DNA of 13,437 bases from Bacteroidales bacterium UBA1197 (GCA_002309995.1 DBYB01000060.1:1-13437), one strand, 5' to 3'; positions 1 to 7,931 are shown, counted from the stretch's first letter. Numbers and translations: made by a program. The notes: generated by a model not told the origin, from the letters alone.

Positions 1-98
1 AATACAAAGTCTTTTTCAGTGGCCTCTAAATTTGCGCATAGGAGTTTTGATAAGTAGTAGAGAATCAGATAGTTGAAGAAAACGCTATAACCGCGAGG

Positions 99-752
99 CT
101 AGAGTTTGGCGATGATGGTTTCGCAGGCGCGGACGAGTTCGCCGACGGTGACGAGGATTTCGGCGTCGGTGGGGAGGTAGATGTCGATGCGGGAGCCGAA
201 CTTGATGATGCCGCACTGCTCGCCGGCGACGACCTCCATGCCGGGCTTGGCGTAGCAGACGATGCGACGGGCGAAGCCGCCGGCCAGCTGCTTGAAGAAT
301 ACGTGATGCCCCTCGGGGGTGCGGATGGCCGTGCAGGTGTGTTCGTTCTCCTCCGAAGCCTTGGGCTTGAAGGCAAGGAAATGCTCGCCCGGATGATACT
401 CGGAATAATCGACGGTACCCGTCACCGGCCAGAAATTCGCGTGCACATCCCAGAAATCCATATAGATGGACACCATCGTGCATTCCCTCTTAAGGAACTC
501 CTTCTCGTAGGAAGGGCCGATGAAAACGACCTTGCCGTCAGCCACGGCTGAAACAAGCTTCGAAGAACCTGCCAGTTTGCGGTCCGGAACCATATGGAAT
601 GCGGTCTGCCAGCCGGCCACCCACAAAAGGAAGGCCGCCACAGGCCACACTATCCACCACTGATTCACGAAACGGAACAACAGGAACAAAGCCACTGCCA
701 CCCCAAGATAGACCAGGAGCACCGTACCGTATGTATTCCTGTCCAGTCTCAT
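99..752 (-). CDS. psd: Phosphatidylserine decarboxylase proenzyme
   Basis: This 217-residue protein should decarboxylate phosphatidylserine to phosphatidylethanolamine at the inner membrane. A hydrophobic region at residues 10-48 looks like one hairpin or two membrane segments. The catalytic domain follows: ADGKV at 71-75, DVHANFWPVTG at 102-112 with His104, and FGSRIDIYLP near the C-terminus. In this short, pyruvoyl-dependent subfamily the chain is expected to cleave itself between Gly186 and Ser187, and the serine becomes the pyruvoyl cofactor; the site reads GSR rather than the LGST of the E. coli type. The ATG overlaps the cdsA stop by 4 bases (ATGA), which suggests translational coupling as the last gene of ftsH-cdsA-psd. 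No clear terminator hairpin is visible in the 98 bases after the stop. A phosphatidylserine synthase gene is not in the window. Confidence 0.93.
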   Translation of the reverse strand: MRLDRNTYGTVLLVYLGVAVALFLLFRFVNQWWIVWPVAAFLLWVAGWQTAFHMVPDRKLAGSSKLVSAVADGKVVFIGPSYEKEFLKRECTMVSIYMDFWDVHANFWPVTGTVDYSEYHPGEHFLAFKPKASEENEHTCTAIRTPEGHHVFFKQLAGGFARRIVCYAKPGMEVVAGEQCGIIKFGSRIDIYLPTDAEILVTVGELVRACETIIAKL

Positions 753-1579
753 ATAAGTCCGAAGATAATCATATACACACAGGCTGCAGGAATTGCTGCA
801 AGCGAACTGTCGAAACGGTCAAGCATACCGCCGTGCCCGAGGATGCACTTGCCCGAGTCCTTGAAGCCGAAATGCCTCTTCCACATAGACTCGAAAAGGT
901 CGCCGCACACGCTGCACACACCGATAATCACGCCGATAGCGATGCAATGCACCAGCTCGAACGGCAGCCAGGTAAGGTAATGCAGACCAACGGCCGCTGC
1001 GGCGCAGAAGACGATGCCGCCCCAGAAACCCCACCAGGATTTCTTGGGCGAAATGGAAGGCGCAAGCTTGCGCGAATCAGGCTTCTGCCCGAAGGCCGTA
1101 CCGACACAGTAGGCGCCCACGTCGCCACACCAGATCATAATGAACAGCGAGAGCATCAGCCAGCCGTCGAACACTTCCCCGTCCATCATAATGAAAGGAG
1201 CAAGGCTGATAGGAAGCGCAATGTACACCAGGCCGGTGAAAATGTAGCCAAGGTCACCGAAACCCTCGCGGGAAGGCATCAGGAGGCAGCTGACAGGGAT
1301 TAGCAGCAATGGGATAAGGTCGAGGGCCAGCCAACGCAGGTCAAGGCCGTAGAAACAATGCCAGGCCACCAGCAGGAAGGCCGCACCGCCGGCGACCTCG
1401 CCAAGCAGCTGCTGCATCTTCATACGCTTGCCAAGCGCCATATTGTAGAACTCGTGAAGAGCAACCACCAGTATGGTGACGAACAGGCAGGCAAAAATGC
1501 CGCGGTCCCAGATGAGACCGAACACCATCACCGCCAGGAACACTATCCCGGTCAGGGTCCTGATAAGCAAATTACGCAT
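749..1579 (-). CDS. cdsA: Phosphatidate cytidylyltransferase (CDP-diacylglycerol synthase)
   Basis: This 276-residue polytopic inner-membrane enzyme makes CDP-diacylglycerol from phosphatidic acid and CTP, the branch point for all phospholipids. The family signature is complete at 231-257: Ser231, Lys234-Arg235, Lys240-Asp241, His249-Gly-Gly and Asp254-Arg-Phe-Asp257. Upstream, ISPKKSWWGFWGG at 176-188 matches the family's SPKK-T/S-W-G block, and CGDVGAY (151-157) is a further conserved acidic patch. The remainder is mostly hydrophobic helices. The start ATG lies inside the end of ftsH (8-base overlap) and the stop overlaps psd by 4 bases, so the three genes are very likely co-transcribed and coupled. 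CdsA and Psd act in one pathway, separated only by phosphatidylserine synthase. Nothing is missing or odd. Confidence 0.96.
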   Translation of the reverse strand: MRNLLIRTLTGIVFLAVMVFGLIWDRGIFACLFVTILVVALHEFYNMALGKRMKMQQLLGEVAGGAAFLLVAWHCFYGLDLRWLALDLIPLLLIPVSCLLMPSREGFGDLGYIFTGLVYIALPISLAPFIMMDGEVFDGWLMLSLFIMIWCGDVGAYCVGTAFGQKPDSRKLAPSISPKKSWWGFWGGIVFCAAAAVGLHYLTWLPFELVHCIAIGVIIGVCSVCGDLFESMWKRHFGFKDSGKCILGHGGMLDRFDSSLAAIPAACVYMIIFGLI

Positions 1580-3530
1580 CTGTCTTCAAGCGGGCTTCCC
1601 CGTGTTTGCCGGCCTTGGGGCCGAATATAGCCTCTATGTCGTCGGCCATTATGACCTCCTTCTCGATGAGCATCTCCGCCAGGCGCTCCAGTCCTCCCCA
1701 GTTGTCGAGGAGTATCTTGCGCGTGCGGGCGGTAACCTCGTCCACCAGCTTGCGGGCCTCGCTGTCAATCAGTTCGGCCGTCTTCTCGCTGTAGGGCTTC
1801 GTGAACTCGTAGCCGGCGGCGCCGGTGGAATCGTAGAACGACAGGTTGCCGACCTTGTCAGACATACCGTAGTACGTCACCATCGAGTAGGCCATCTTGG
1901 TCATACGCTCGAAGTCGTTCAGCGCGCCGGTGCAGGGTACGCCGTTGTTGATTATCTCTTCGGCGACGCGGCCGCCCACCAGGCAACACATCTCGTCGAT
2001 GAGGTCGGACTTGGACATCATCACCTTCTCGTCGGGCAGGCTCCAGGTGAGGCCGAGGGCCTGGCCGCGCGGGATGATGGACACCTTCAGCACGGGGTCG
2101 CAGCCGGGCAGCAGCCATCCGGCAACAGCGTGGCCGGCCTCGTGATAGGCGGTGAGCCTCTTTTCCTGCGGCGACATAATGGTCTTCTTGCGCTCGATTC
2201 CGCCGACAACGCGGTCAACGGCATCCATAAAGTCCTGGGTGTCGATTATCTGCTTGTTCTTGCGGGCAGCGGTAAGGGCGGCCTCGTTGCAGACGTTGGC
2301 AATATCTGCTCCGGAGAAACCGGGAGTATGCTTGGCAATGCCCTCGAGGTCGAAATCGGAGGCCAGTTTCAGGCCCTTGAGATGCACCTCGAAGATTTCC
2401 TTGCGCTCGTTCAGGTCGGGCAGGGTAACGTGGATCTGGCGGTCGAAGCGGCCGGCGCGCATAAGGGCCTTGTCGAGAATGTCGGCGCGGTTGGTTGCGG
2501 CCAGCACGATGACGCCGCTGTTGGTGCCGAAGCCGTCCATCTCGGTAAGCAACTGGTTGAGGGTGTTCTCCCTTTCGTCGTTACCCGAAAAGCCGGCGTT
2601 CTTGCCGCGGGCGCGGCCAACGGCGTCGATTTCATCTATGAACACGATGCACGGGGCCTTCTCCTTGGCCTGCGCGAAGAGGTCACGCACGCGGGACGCA
2701 CCCACGCCGACGAACATCTCCACGAAGTCGGAACCGCTGATGCTAAAGAACGGCACATTGGCCTCGCCTGCCACGGCCTTGGCCAGAAGGGTCTTACCGG
2801 TACCCGGAGGGCCTACCAGAAGGGCGCCCTTGGGGATCTTGCCGCCCAGGGAGGTGTATTTCTTGGGATTCTTCAGGAAATCCACTATCTCCATAACCTC
2901 CTCCTTGGCGCCGTAGAGTCCGGCCACGTCCTTGAAGGTTACGTTCACCTTGGTCTTGTCGGCGAGCTTGCCGCTGGCCTTGCCGACGTTGAACGGATTC
3001 ATTCCGCCGGCACCGGGGCCGCCGCCCATATTGCGGGACATTCCCCTCATCATAAACACCCAGAAGGCGATGAGTATGACCATCGGCACTATCCACTCCA
3101 GGATGCCGGACCACAGTTTGGCGTCGTTCTCGATTACCAGCTTGACCTGTGAGTTCTCGGGAAGTGCCTCATTGAGGCTTGCGAAAACGGTTTCAGGGTC
3201 GAACTTGGTGGATGTGAGGAAGAAGAAATGCGGGGAACTCTTGGGGGGCGTGCCGCCGGGATACAGTGCGGAATACTTCTGCACCGACTCCGGACGGAGG
3301 GAAACCGTGCCCTTGTAATCGTTGCGCACATACTTGACCTCGCGCACATCGCCGTCTTTGATCATCTGCTCCACCTGGGCCCACTCGACCTTCTCGGCCT
3401 GGGCGCCACGGTTATTGAAGAGCATCCAGCCTATGCTGATGATGAGGAGGGCGTACAGCACCCAGCTCAGATTTATGCGGACTACCTTTATCTGGGGATT
3501 TTTTTTATTCCTGCCTTGCTTTTGAGCCAT
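1572..3530 (-). CDS. ftsH: ATP-dependent zinc metalloprotease FtsH
   Basis: This 652-residue membrane-anchored AAA+ protease extracts and degrades membrane and regulatory proteins. Order of parts: membrane segment at about 21-38; periplasmic domain to about 140; second membrane segment at about 143-161; a Gly-rich linker (GGGPGAGG, 169-176); AAA module with Walker A GPPGTGKT (240-247), Walker B FIDE (297-300) and the second region of homology with Arg361 and Arg364; zinc protease with HEAGH at 463-467 and probable third ligand Asp539. The start is placed at ATG 3528-3530. An in-frame ATG at 3579-3581 adds 17 residues, but it lies upstream of the predicted transcription start and would put birA's first codons inside ftsH. 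It is the first gene of ftsH-cdsA-psd. In E. coli FtsH balances LPS against phospholipid by degrading LpxC, so linkage to cdsA and psd fits an envelope role, but that substrate is not shown here. Confidence 0.97.
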   Translation of the reverse strand: MAQKQGRNKKNPQIKVVRINLSWVLYALLIISIGWMLFNNRGAQAEKVEWAQVEQMIKDGDVREVKYVRNDYKGTVSLRPESVQKYSALYPGGTPPKSSPHFFFLTSTKFDPETVFASLNEALPENSQVKLVIENDAKLWSGILEWIVPMVILIAFWVFMMRGMSRNMGGGPGAGGMNPFNVGKASGKLADKTKVNVTFKDVAGLYGAKEEVMEIVDFLKNPKKYTSLGGKIPKGALLVGPPGTGKTLLAKAVAGEANVPFFSISGSDFVEMFVGVGASRVRDLFAQAKEKAPCIVFIDEIDAVGRARGKNAGFSGNDERENTLNQLLTEMDGFGTNSGVIVLAATNRADILDKALMRAGRFDRQIHVTLPDLNERKEIFEVHLKGLKLASDFDLEGIAKHTPGFSGADIANVCNEAALTAARKNKQIIDTQDFMDAVDRVVGGIERKKTIMSPQEKRLTAYHEAGHAVAGWLLPGCDPVLKVSIIPRGQALGLTWSLPDEKVMMSKSDLIDEMCCLVGGRVAEEIINNGVPCTGALNDFERMTKMAYSMVTYYGMSDKVGNLSFYDSTGAAGYEFTKPYSEKTAELIDSEARKLVDEVTARTRKILLDNWGGLERLAEMLIEKEVIMADDIEAIFGPKAGKHGEARLKTDA

Positions 3531-3546
3531 CTTAATGATAATTTTG
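3515..3546 (+). promoter_or_regulatory. Promoter of birA
   Basis: TAATTTTG at 3539-3546 matches the Bacteroidota -7 consensus. CTTG at 3515-3518 (TTG core) lies 20 bases upstream as the -33 element. Transcription should begin near 3553, about 14 bases before the birA ATG. The -33 element lies inside the first codons of ftsH. Only four bases separate this -7 from the opposing ftsH -7. Confidence 0.6.
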
Positions 3547-3550
3547 CGGA

Positions 3551-3582
3551 CAAATATACTACAAAAATGGCACCAAGCCAAA
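3551..3582 (-). promoter_or_regulatory. Promoter of ftsH-cdsA-psd
   Basis: On the minus strand there is TATATTTG (plus-strand CAAATATA at 3551-3558), a full match to the Bacteroidota -7 consensus TAnnTTTG. TTTG (plus-strand CAAA at 3579-3582) lies upstream with a 20-base spacer, the expected -33 element. Transcription should start near 3544, leaving a leader of about 14 bases before the ftsH ATG. The -33 element lies inside the first codons of birA. Confidence 0.7.
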
Positions 3583-4175
3583 GGTCTGACAATATATTGT
3601 GGCTGCCTGTCACAGATTCCACCAACAAATACCTCAGGGATAACTCCGGGGGGTGCGACAATTTGTCAGTTGTGGCGGCCGGGGAACAGACCGCAGGCCG
3701 CGGACAAGGCACCCACACCTGGCATTCGGAGCCGGGGCGCAACCTGCTGTTCAGCATCCTGTTCCGCCCGGACGGCCTGGCCGCAGGCGAACTGATTCTG
3801 ATAACCTGCGCCACCACGCTCGGCATACTCGATTACCTGCGCGAAAAGTGCGTGGAGGCACGCATCAAATGGCCCAACGACATCTGGGTGGGCGATAGGA
3901 AAATCTGCGGAATGCTGATTGAGAACAGGCTGGACGGCACTTTGGTAACGGACAGCATCATCGGAATAGGCTTTAACCTCAACCAGACCACCTGGCCGGT
4001 GGATTTGCCCAATCCCGTAAGCCTGAAGGAACTCACCGGACGCACCTATGACCTGCACGAGGAACTGGCCTGCCTGGCAGAAAAAATCCGCCGTCGCCTG
4101 GCCTGCATAGGCACCGACAACAGCGGATCAGAGTTGCAAGAAGAATTTGGAAAGTACGTTTTCAGGCTTCCCTGA
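3567..4175 (+). CDS. birA: Biotin-[acetyl-CoA-carboxylase] ligase, catalytic domain only
   Basis: This 202-residue protein should adenylate biotin and transfer it to the lysine of biotin carboxyl carrier proteins in the cytoplasm. GRGQGTHTW at 44-52 is the biotinyl-AMP binding loop (E. coli GRGRRGRKW), KWPND at 101-105 carries the catalytic lysine Lys101, and KICGMLIE at 112-119 is the conserved strand after it. There is no N-terminal helix-turn-helix, so it is not a repressor; this is usual in the phylum. The protein ends at EEFGKYVFRLP, about where relatives enter the small SH3-like C-terminal domain of roughly 40-50 residues, which is absent. The reading frame continues into the 3' end of rpe by 14 bases. 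The other two frames past the stop show no BirA-like sequence, only rpe antisense. The ATG at 3567 is the start that follows the promoter. Family is certain; whether the shortened enzyme is active is open. Confidence 0.88.
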   Translation: MAPSQRSDNILWLPVTDSTNKYLRDNSGGCDNLSVVAAGEQTAGRGQGTHTWHSEPGRNLLFSILFRPDGLAAGELILITCATTLGILDYLREKCVEARIKWPNDIWVGDRKICGMLIENRLDGTLVTDSIIGIGFNLNQTTWPVDLPNPVSLKELTGRTYDLHEELACLAEKIRRRLACIGTDNSGSELQEEFGKYVFRLP

Positions 4176-4806
4176 GTGCCTTGATAGCAGCTATCGGGTC
4201 GTCTGACTTGAAAACCGAACTGCCTGCCACGAGCACGTCGGCGCCGGCCTCGCGCAAGGATGCGGCGTTTGCGGAAGACACTCCCCCATCAACCTCAATC
4301 AGGGCACTCGCCCCGCGCTTCTCAATCTCTGCGCGCAGCTCGGCCACGCGGTCGAGGCTTTCGTAGATGAACTTTTGCCCGCCAAATCCGGCGAACACGC
4401 TCATTATCAGGAAGAAGTCCGCCTTGCCGATATACGGGAACAGGCGCTTGACCGGCACGTCGGGATTGATTACCAGGCCGGCCTTCATTCCCAAGGCCTT
4501 GATCTCCTCCAGATTCGCGGCGCTGCGCCTGCCGGCCGCCTCCAGATGGAAACTCACGCTGGACATTCCGTCCTCTGCCAGGCGCTTGAACCAGCGCTCG
4601 GGATGAACCACCATAAGGTGAGCGTCCATAGGCTTTTCGGCTATCCTGGCAACCGCATCCAGCACGCTGAATCCGAAAGAGATATTGGGCACGAAAGTGC
4701 CATCCATCACGTCCAGATGGATCCAGTCAGCTCCGGCATTGAGCATCCTTACATCGTCTTCCAGATGCAGGAAATCGGCGGCGAGAAGTGAAGGGGCTAC
4801 AAGCAT
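4162..4806 (-). CDS. rpe: Ribulose-phosphate 3-epimerase
   Basis: This 214-residue cytoplasmic TIM-barrel enzyme interconverts D-ribulose 5-phosphate and D-xylulose 5-phosphate in the pentose phosphate pathway. Visible family landmarks are APSLLAADF (4-12) with Ser6; HLDVMDG (30-36) with metal ligand His30 and Asp32; DAHLM (61-65) with His63; EVDGG (171-175) with Asp173; and the phosphate-binding VAGSSVF (193-199). The flexible loop reads MSVFAGFGGQKF (135-146) where many relatives have VNPGFGGQ. The length is normal, so the gene is intact although its last 14 bases overlap the end of birA on the other strand. Only two bases separate its ATG from the pepD stop, so it is probably translated from the same message as pepD, and perhaps dnaA. 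Confidence 0.96.
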   Translation of the reverse strand: MLVAPSLLAADFLHLEDDVRMLNAGADWIHLDVMDGTFVPNISFGFSVLDAVARIAEKPMDAHLMVVHPERWFKRLAEDGMSSVSFHLEAAGRRSAANLEEIKALGMKAGLVINPDVPVKRLFPYIGKADFFLIMSVFAGFGGQKFIYESLDRVAELRAEIEKRGASALIEVDGGVSSANAASLREAGADVLVAGSSVFKSDDPIAAIKALREA

Positions 4807-4808
4807 AT

Positions 4809-6230
4809 CTATTCGAAATTACGCACCACGTCGTCCAGGAGGGCGACGAATTTGTCCATCGTGGAGAGTTCGAGCCTCTCCCCCGGGGCGTGAACGCCGC
4901 GCAGGGTGGGGCCGAACGAAATCATATCAAGTCCGGGGAACTTCTGCAGGAAGAGTCCGCACTCCAGGCCCGCGTGGATGGCCTTTATTTCCGGTTCCTG
5001 GTTGAACAGGCGGCGGTAGGCATCGGCCGTACGGGCAAGGATATGGGAATTCATATCGGGATTCCAGCCGGGATACTCGTACATAAGACGCACGACGGCT
5101 CCGGCCTGCTCGAAGTTAGCCCTGACCTTGGCGGCCATAGCCCTGCGCTCGCTCGTGGCGGAGCTGCGCTGGCTGGTTACCACTTCGATCATATTGCCGC
5201 AGCCGGGGGTATGCGCGCTGGCAAGGTTGGTAGAGGTCTGTACCAGACCGGGAATGTCCTGGCTCATCGCCTCCACACCGTGCGGGCAGGCGAAGAGTGC
5301 GGTGATTATGCGGCGCGAGGCTGACTCCGATACGGGCACGGCGGCGGCCTTCACCCGCTCCGCGCTGCACTTCAGGTCAGGGTCGGTGCAATGGTATTCT
5401 TCCGAGAGGTCGGCCTGGAAGGAGCGGAAGGCCGCGATGCAGGCTGCAGCATCGGGCACGGCCACCACTGCCTCGCACTCGCGTGCGATGGCGTTGGGCT
5501 TGCCGCCGCCGTCGATGCTCACGAGCTGCAGGCCCTCGGCCAGCCGGCCATAGAGGAAACGGGCCATCAGCTGAACGGTGTTGGCGCGGCCTTTATTGAT
5601 GTCGTCGCCGCTGTGTCCGCCTATTCCACCGCTAATAATAAGTTTCACATACTCAGAGAATTTCTCCTTTCTGCTAAAGTTGAACTTTATGTTCGTATTG
5701 AGCCCTCCGGCGCAGCCTATGAAGAGCTGTCCTTCGTCTTCCGAGTCGAGATTTATCAGGGTTTTGCCGCTGAAGAATCCGCTCTCCAGAGCCTCGGCTC
5801 CGTCCATTCCGGTCTCTTCCGAAATGGTGAAAAGGCACTCCACCGGACCGGTGGGAGCGTCGTCCTCGAGCAGCGCGATACAGGCCGCGATACCTATGCC
5901 GTCATCCGCTCCGAGGGTGGTCTCCTTTGCCACCATCCATCCGTCTTCGATGACATACTTGATGGGATCCTTGCGGAAGTCGTGCTTCACGCCTGCGTTC
6001 TTCTCGCACACCATATCCTGGTGGGCCTGGAGCACTATTGCGGGAACATTCTCCTTGCCTGGAGCGGCAGGCCTGATTATCAGCACGTTGCCGGTGGCGT
6101 CGCGCTTGTATTCGAGGCCGAGCGCCTCCGCCTTGCGGCAGAGCCAGTCGGTCATCGGGCCTTCGTGGCCGGATTCCCTGGGGACGGTCGTAATCTCCTT
6201 GAAGATATCAAGAACTCGTGAACTTTGCAT
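4809..6230 (-). CDS. pepD: Aminoacyl-histidine dipeptidase, M20 family
   Basis: This 473-residue cytoplasmic metallopeptidase should hydrolyse Xaa-His and other dipeptides. The two-metal site of peptidase family M20 is visible: QAHQDMV with His70 and Asp72; LGADDGIG with bridging Asp109 or Asp110; ISEETGMDG with the general base and ligand Glu138/Glu139; NLDSEDEG with Asp162; and GVHAPGERL with His447. The lid domain begins near 195, with GGIGGHSGDD (201-210) supplying His206. The start is ATG 6228-6230, where homology begins (SRVLDIFKEI). An in-frame ATG at 6273-6275 would add 15 unrelated residues and overlap dnaA. Thirteen bases separate it from the dnaA stop and two from rpe, which suggests one transcription unit. 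The exact peptide preference cannot be read from the sequence. Confidence 0.94.
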   Translation of the reverse strand: MQSSRVLDIFKEITTVPRESGHEGPMTDWLCRKAEALGLEYKRDATGNVLIIRPAAPGKENVPAIVLQAHQDMVCEKNAGVKHDFRKDPIKYVIEDGWMVAKETTLGADDGIGIAACIALLEDDAPTGPVECLFTISEETGMDGAEALESGFFSGKTLINLDSEDEGQLFIGCAGGLNTNIKFNFSRKEKFSEYVKLIISGGIGGHSGDDINKGRANTVQLMARFLYGRLAEGLQLVSIDGGGKPNAIARECEAVVAVPDAAACIAAFRSFQADLSEEYHCTDPDLKCSAERVKAAAVPVSESASRRIITALFACPHGVEAMSQDIPGLVQTSTNLASAHTPGCGNMIEVVTSQRSSATSERRAMAAKVRANFEQAGAVVRLMYEYPGWNPDMNSHILARTADAYRRLFNQEPEIKAIHAGLECGLFLQKFPGLDMISFGPTLRGVHAPGERLELSTMDKFVALLDDVVRNFE

Positions 6231-6243
6231 ATGTGTGAATATA

Positions 6244-7668
6244 TTATGCTTCGGAAGGAAGCAGTTGGTTCTCAAGGTCGTTCACGTACTTCTTGAACAC
6301 GCGGTCCGTGGCCATAAGGTCGGAAACGATGTTGCAGGAATGAAGTACGGTAGCGTGGTCCTTGCCGCCGGTCTCTGCTCCAATGGAAGAAAGGGAGCAG
6401 TTGCTTATGAGGTTGCGGCAGAGATACATAGATATCTGGCGGGCCTGAACAATCTGGCGCTTGCGCGACTTGGAAACCAGGTCTTCCCTGCTGATGCTGA
6501 AATACTCGCATACGGCGGCCTGCACGGTGGAGATGGTAATCTCACGCACGGGTGCACTAACTATCTTCTCGGTAACCCTTGCAGCCAGTTCCACCGAATT
6601 CTCGGCGTGCATAGCGGTGGCATAGGCCATTACGGAAAGGAACGCTCCCTCCAGCTCGCGGAAATTGGTCTTGATGTTGGATGCCAGGTAATCCAGCACG
6701 TCATCCCCGATGGTGACGCCTTCCCTGCGGCGGAGAGCCTGCAGCATCTTGAGGCGGGTGGCGTAGTCGGGATGGAGGAGTTCCACGGAGAGTCCCCATT
6801 TGAAGCGGGACAGGAGCCTGTCTTCGAAGTTCTGGAGCTCAACGGGCGCACGGTCGGAGGTGAATATCAGCTGTTTGCCGACCTGGTGCAGGTAATTGAA
6901 TATGTTAAAGAAGGCGTTTTGGGTGCCGGGGCCCTGGAGGTCCTGGATATCATCCACGATGAGAACGTCTATCTTCTTATAGTAGCCGAGGAAGTCGGTG
7001 AGCTTGTTGCGCACGTTCACGGCATCGATGTACTGCGACTTGAATTCCTGGCCGTTGACGTAAAGCACCACAAGGTCGGGGAAACGCTCGTGTATGGCAA
7101 TGCCGATGGCCTGGGCCAAATGGGTCTTGCCGAGACCGGGACCGCCGAATATGAACAGTGGATTGAACGAAGTCTTGCCGGGAGCGTTGGAAATCGCGGT
7201 GCCGGCGGTATATCCCATCTTGTTGCATTCGCCCACTATGAAGTTGGTGAAGCAATAGACCGGATTGAGTTTGGGATTGATCTGGATCTTGCGCAGGCCC
7301 GGATACACAAAAGGATTGGGCGTACCGGAAGGCTGCACGTTCACGCTTATCTCGCGGTTTACGGGAACCGTACCCGCCGCCTCGGGCACGGCCATTGCCG
7401 GCTGGGTGTTTACGGTGCGGACCATATACACCAGTTTGGCGTCGGCGCCTATCACGCGCTTGAGCGTCTTCTTTATTATATCAAGGTAGGTGGCCTCGAG
7501 GTATTCGCGGAAGAAATCGGAAGGCACCTCAACGGTGAGGGTGGAGTCGGTGATCGAGAGGGGGCGCACAGGCTGGAACCAGGTCGCGAACTTCTGCGGT
7601 TCGACGATCTGACCGACAATCTTGAGGAAATGATTCCAGATATCTATGTGCCTTTGGTTCTCGTTCAT
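6244..7668 (-). CDS. dnaA: Chromosomal replication initiator protein DnaA
   Basis: This 474-residue AAA+ protein binds DnaA boxes and melts the replication origin. Domain I spans about 1-80 (IWNHFLKIV, FATWFQPV). A short, poorly conserved linker lies at about 85-125. Domain III has Walker A GGPGLGKT (175-182), Walker B LIVDD (236-240), and FEDRLLSRFKWGL (281-293) containing the probable arginine finger. Domain IV has the SRKRQIVQARQ helix (401-411) and the DnaA signature DHATVLHSC (437-445) that contacts the box bases. Length and domain order are normal for the phylum. The start ATG follows an AT-rich leader with a 12-base palindrome. It is the first of three closely spaced genes, dnaA-pepD-rpe; dnaN does not follow it. 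Autoregulation by DnaA is common in bacteria, but no clear DnaA box is visible in front of this gene. Confidence 0.97.
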   Translation of the reverse strand: MNENQRHIDIWNHFLKIVGQIVEPQKFATWFQPVRPLSITDSTLTVEVPSDFFREYLEATYLDIIKKTLKRVIGADAKLVYMVRTVNTQPAMAVPEAAGTVPVNREISVNVQPSGTPNPFVYPGLRKIQINPKLNPVYCFTNFIVGECNKMGYTAGTAISNAPGKTSFNPLFIFGGPGLGKTHLAQAIGIAIHERFPDLVVLYVNGQEFKSQYIDAVNVRNKLTDFLGYYKKIDVLIVDDIQDLQGPGTQNAFFNIFNYLHQVGKQLIFTSDRAPVELQNFEDRLLSRFKWGLSVELLHPDYATRLKMLQALRRREGVTIGDDVLDYLASNIKTNFRELEGAFLSVMAYATAMHAENSVELAARVTEKIVSAPVREITISTVQAAVCEYFSISREDLVSKSRKRQIVQARQISMYLCRNLISNCSLSSIGAETGGKDHATVLHSCNIVSDLMATDRVFKKYVNDLENQLLPSEA

Positions 7669-7693
7669 TTAAGCGGCGACCGTCCGGAAGAGA

Positions 7694-7705
7694 CAATCGC
7701 GATTG
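7694..7705. repeat. 12-base perfect palindrome in the dnaA leader
   Basis: CAATCGCGATTG is a perfect dyad centred about 31 bases upstream of the dnaA ATG. It is GC-centred within an AT-rich spacer. The position would suit an operator or a short leader hairpin; which of these, if either, is not shown. Confidence 0.5.
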
Positions 7706-7897
7706 CAAAAATGGTTGAAAAAAAATGCAAAAAAAAATGTTTGCGCTGTTGTTTTAATAAAAAATTTGCATTAAATAATAAAGGGTTCAGTCGCAAAACA
7801 CCCTGTTTATAATTTATTAAAACCCAGCGGTTTACAGAAGTTTTCCTTTGCTAAAACAATAGAAATCAAATTCTTTATAATTTATAATTTTTATAAA

Positions 7898-7931
7898 GTA
7901 GCGATTTCAAGAAAAAAATATTGCACGCTAC
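7898..7931 (-). terminator. Weak terminator-like hairpin after the amidase gene
   Basis: GTAGCG at 7898-7903 and CGCTAC at 7926-7931 are inverted repeats about 20 bases past the amidase stop. Three inner pairs (CAA/TTG) narrow the loop to about 10 bases. On the minus strand the stem is followed by TTTATAAAAATT, a poor U tract. It could end the amidase transcript before dnaA, but the stem is short. Confidence 0.3.

Noticed and set aside
27..34. TAAATTTG as a plus-strand promoter in the first 98 bases
   Set aside because: No -33 partner at 19-21 bases and no plus-strand gene follows; psd lies on the other strand.
1473..3152. Open frame of 559 codons on the plus strand
   Set aside because: Antisense to ftsH, with no family motif and no promoter or natural start context.
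3531..3581. Upstream ATG of ftsH at 3579-3581
   Set aside because: It precedes the predicted transcription start, overlaps the birA start, and the extra residues do not resemble an FtsH N-terminus.
4160..4300. Frameshifted remainder of birA past its stop
   Set aside because: The other two plus-strand frames only show the complement of rpe and nothing like the BirA C-terminal domain.
5578..7812. Open frame of 744 codons on the plus strand
   Set aside because: It lies wholly antisense to dnaA and pepD, which have complete family motifs. Long antisense frames are expected with GC-rich codon use, and it shows no recognisable domain.
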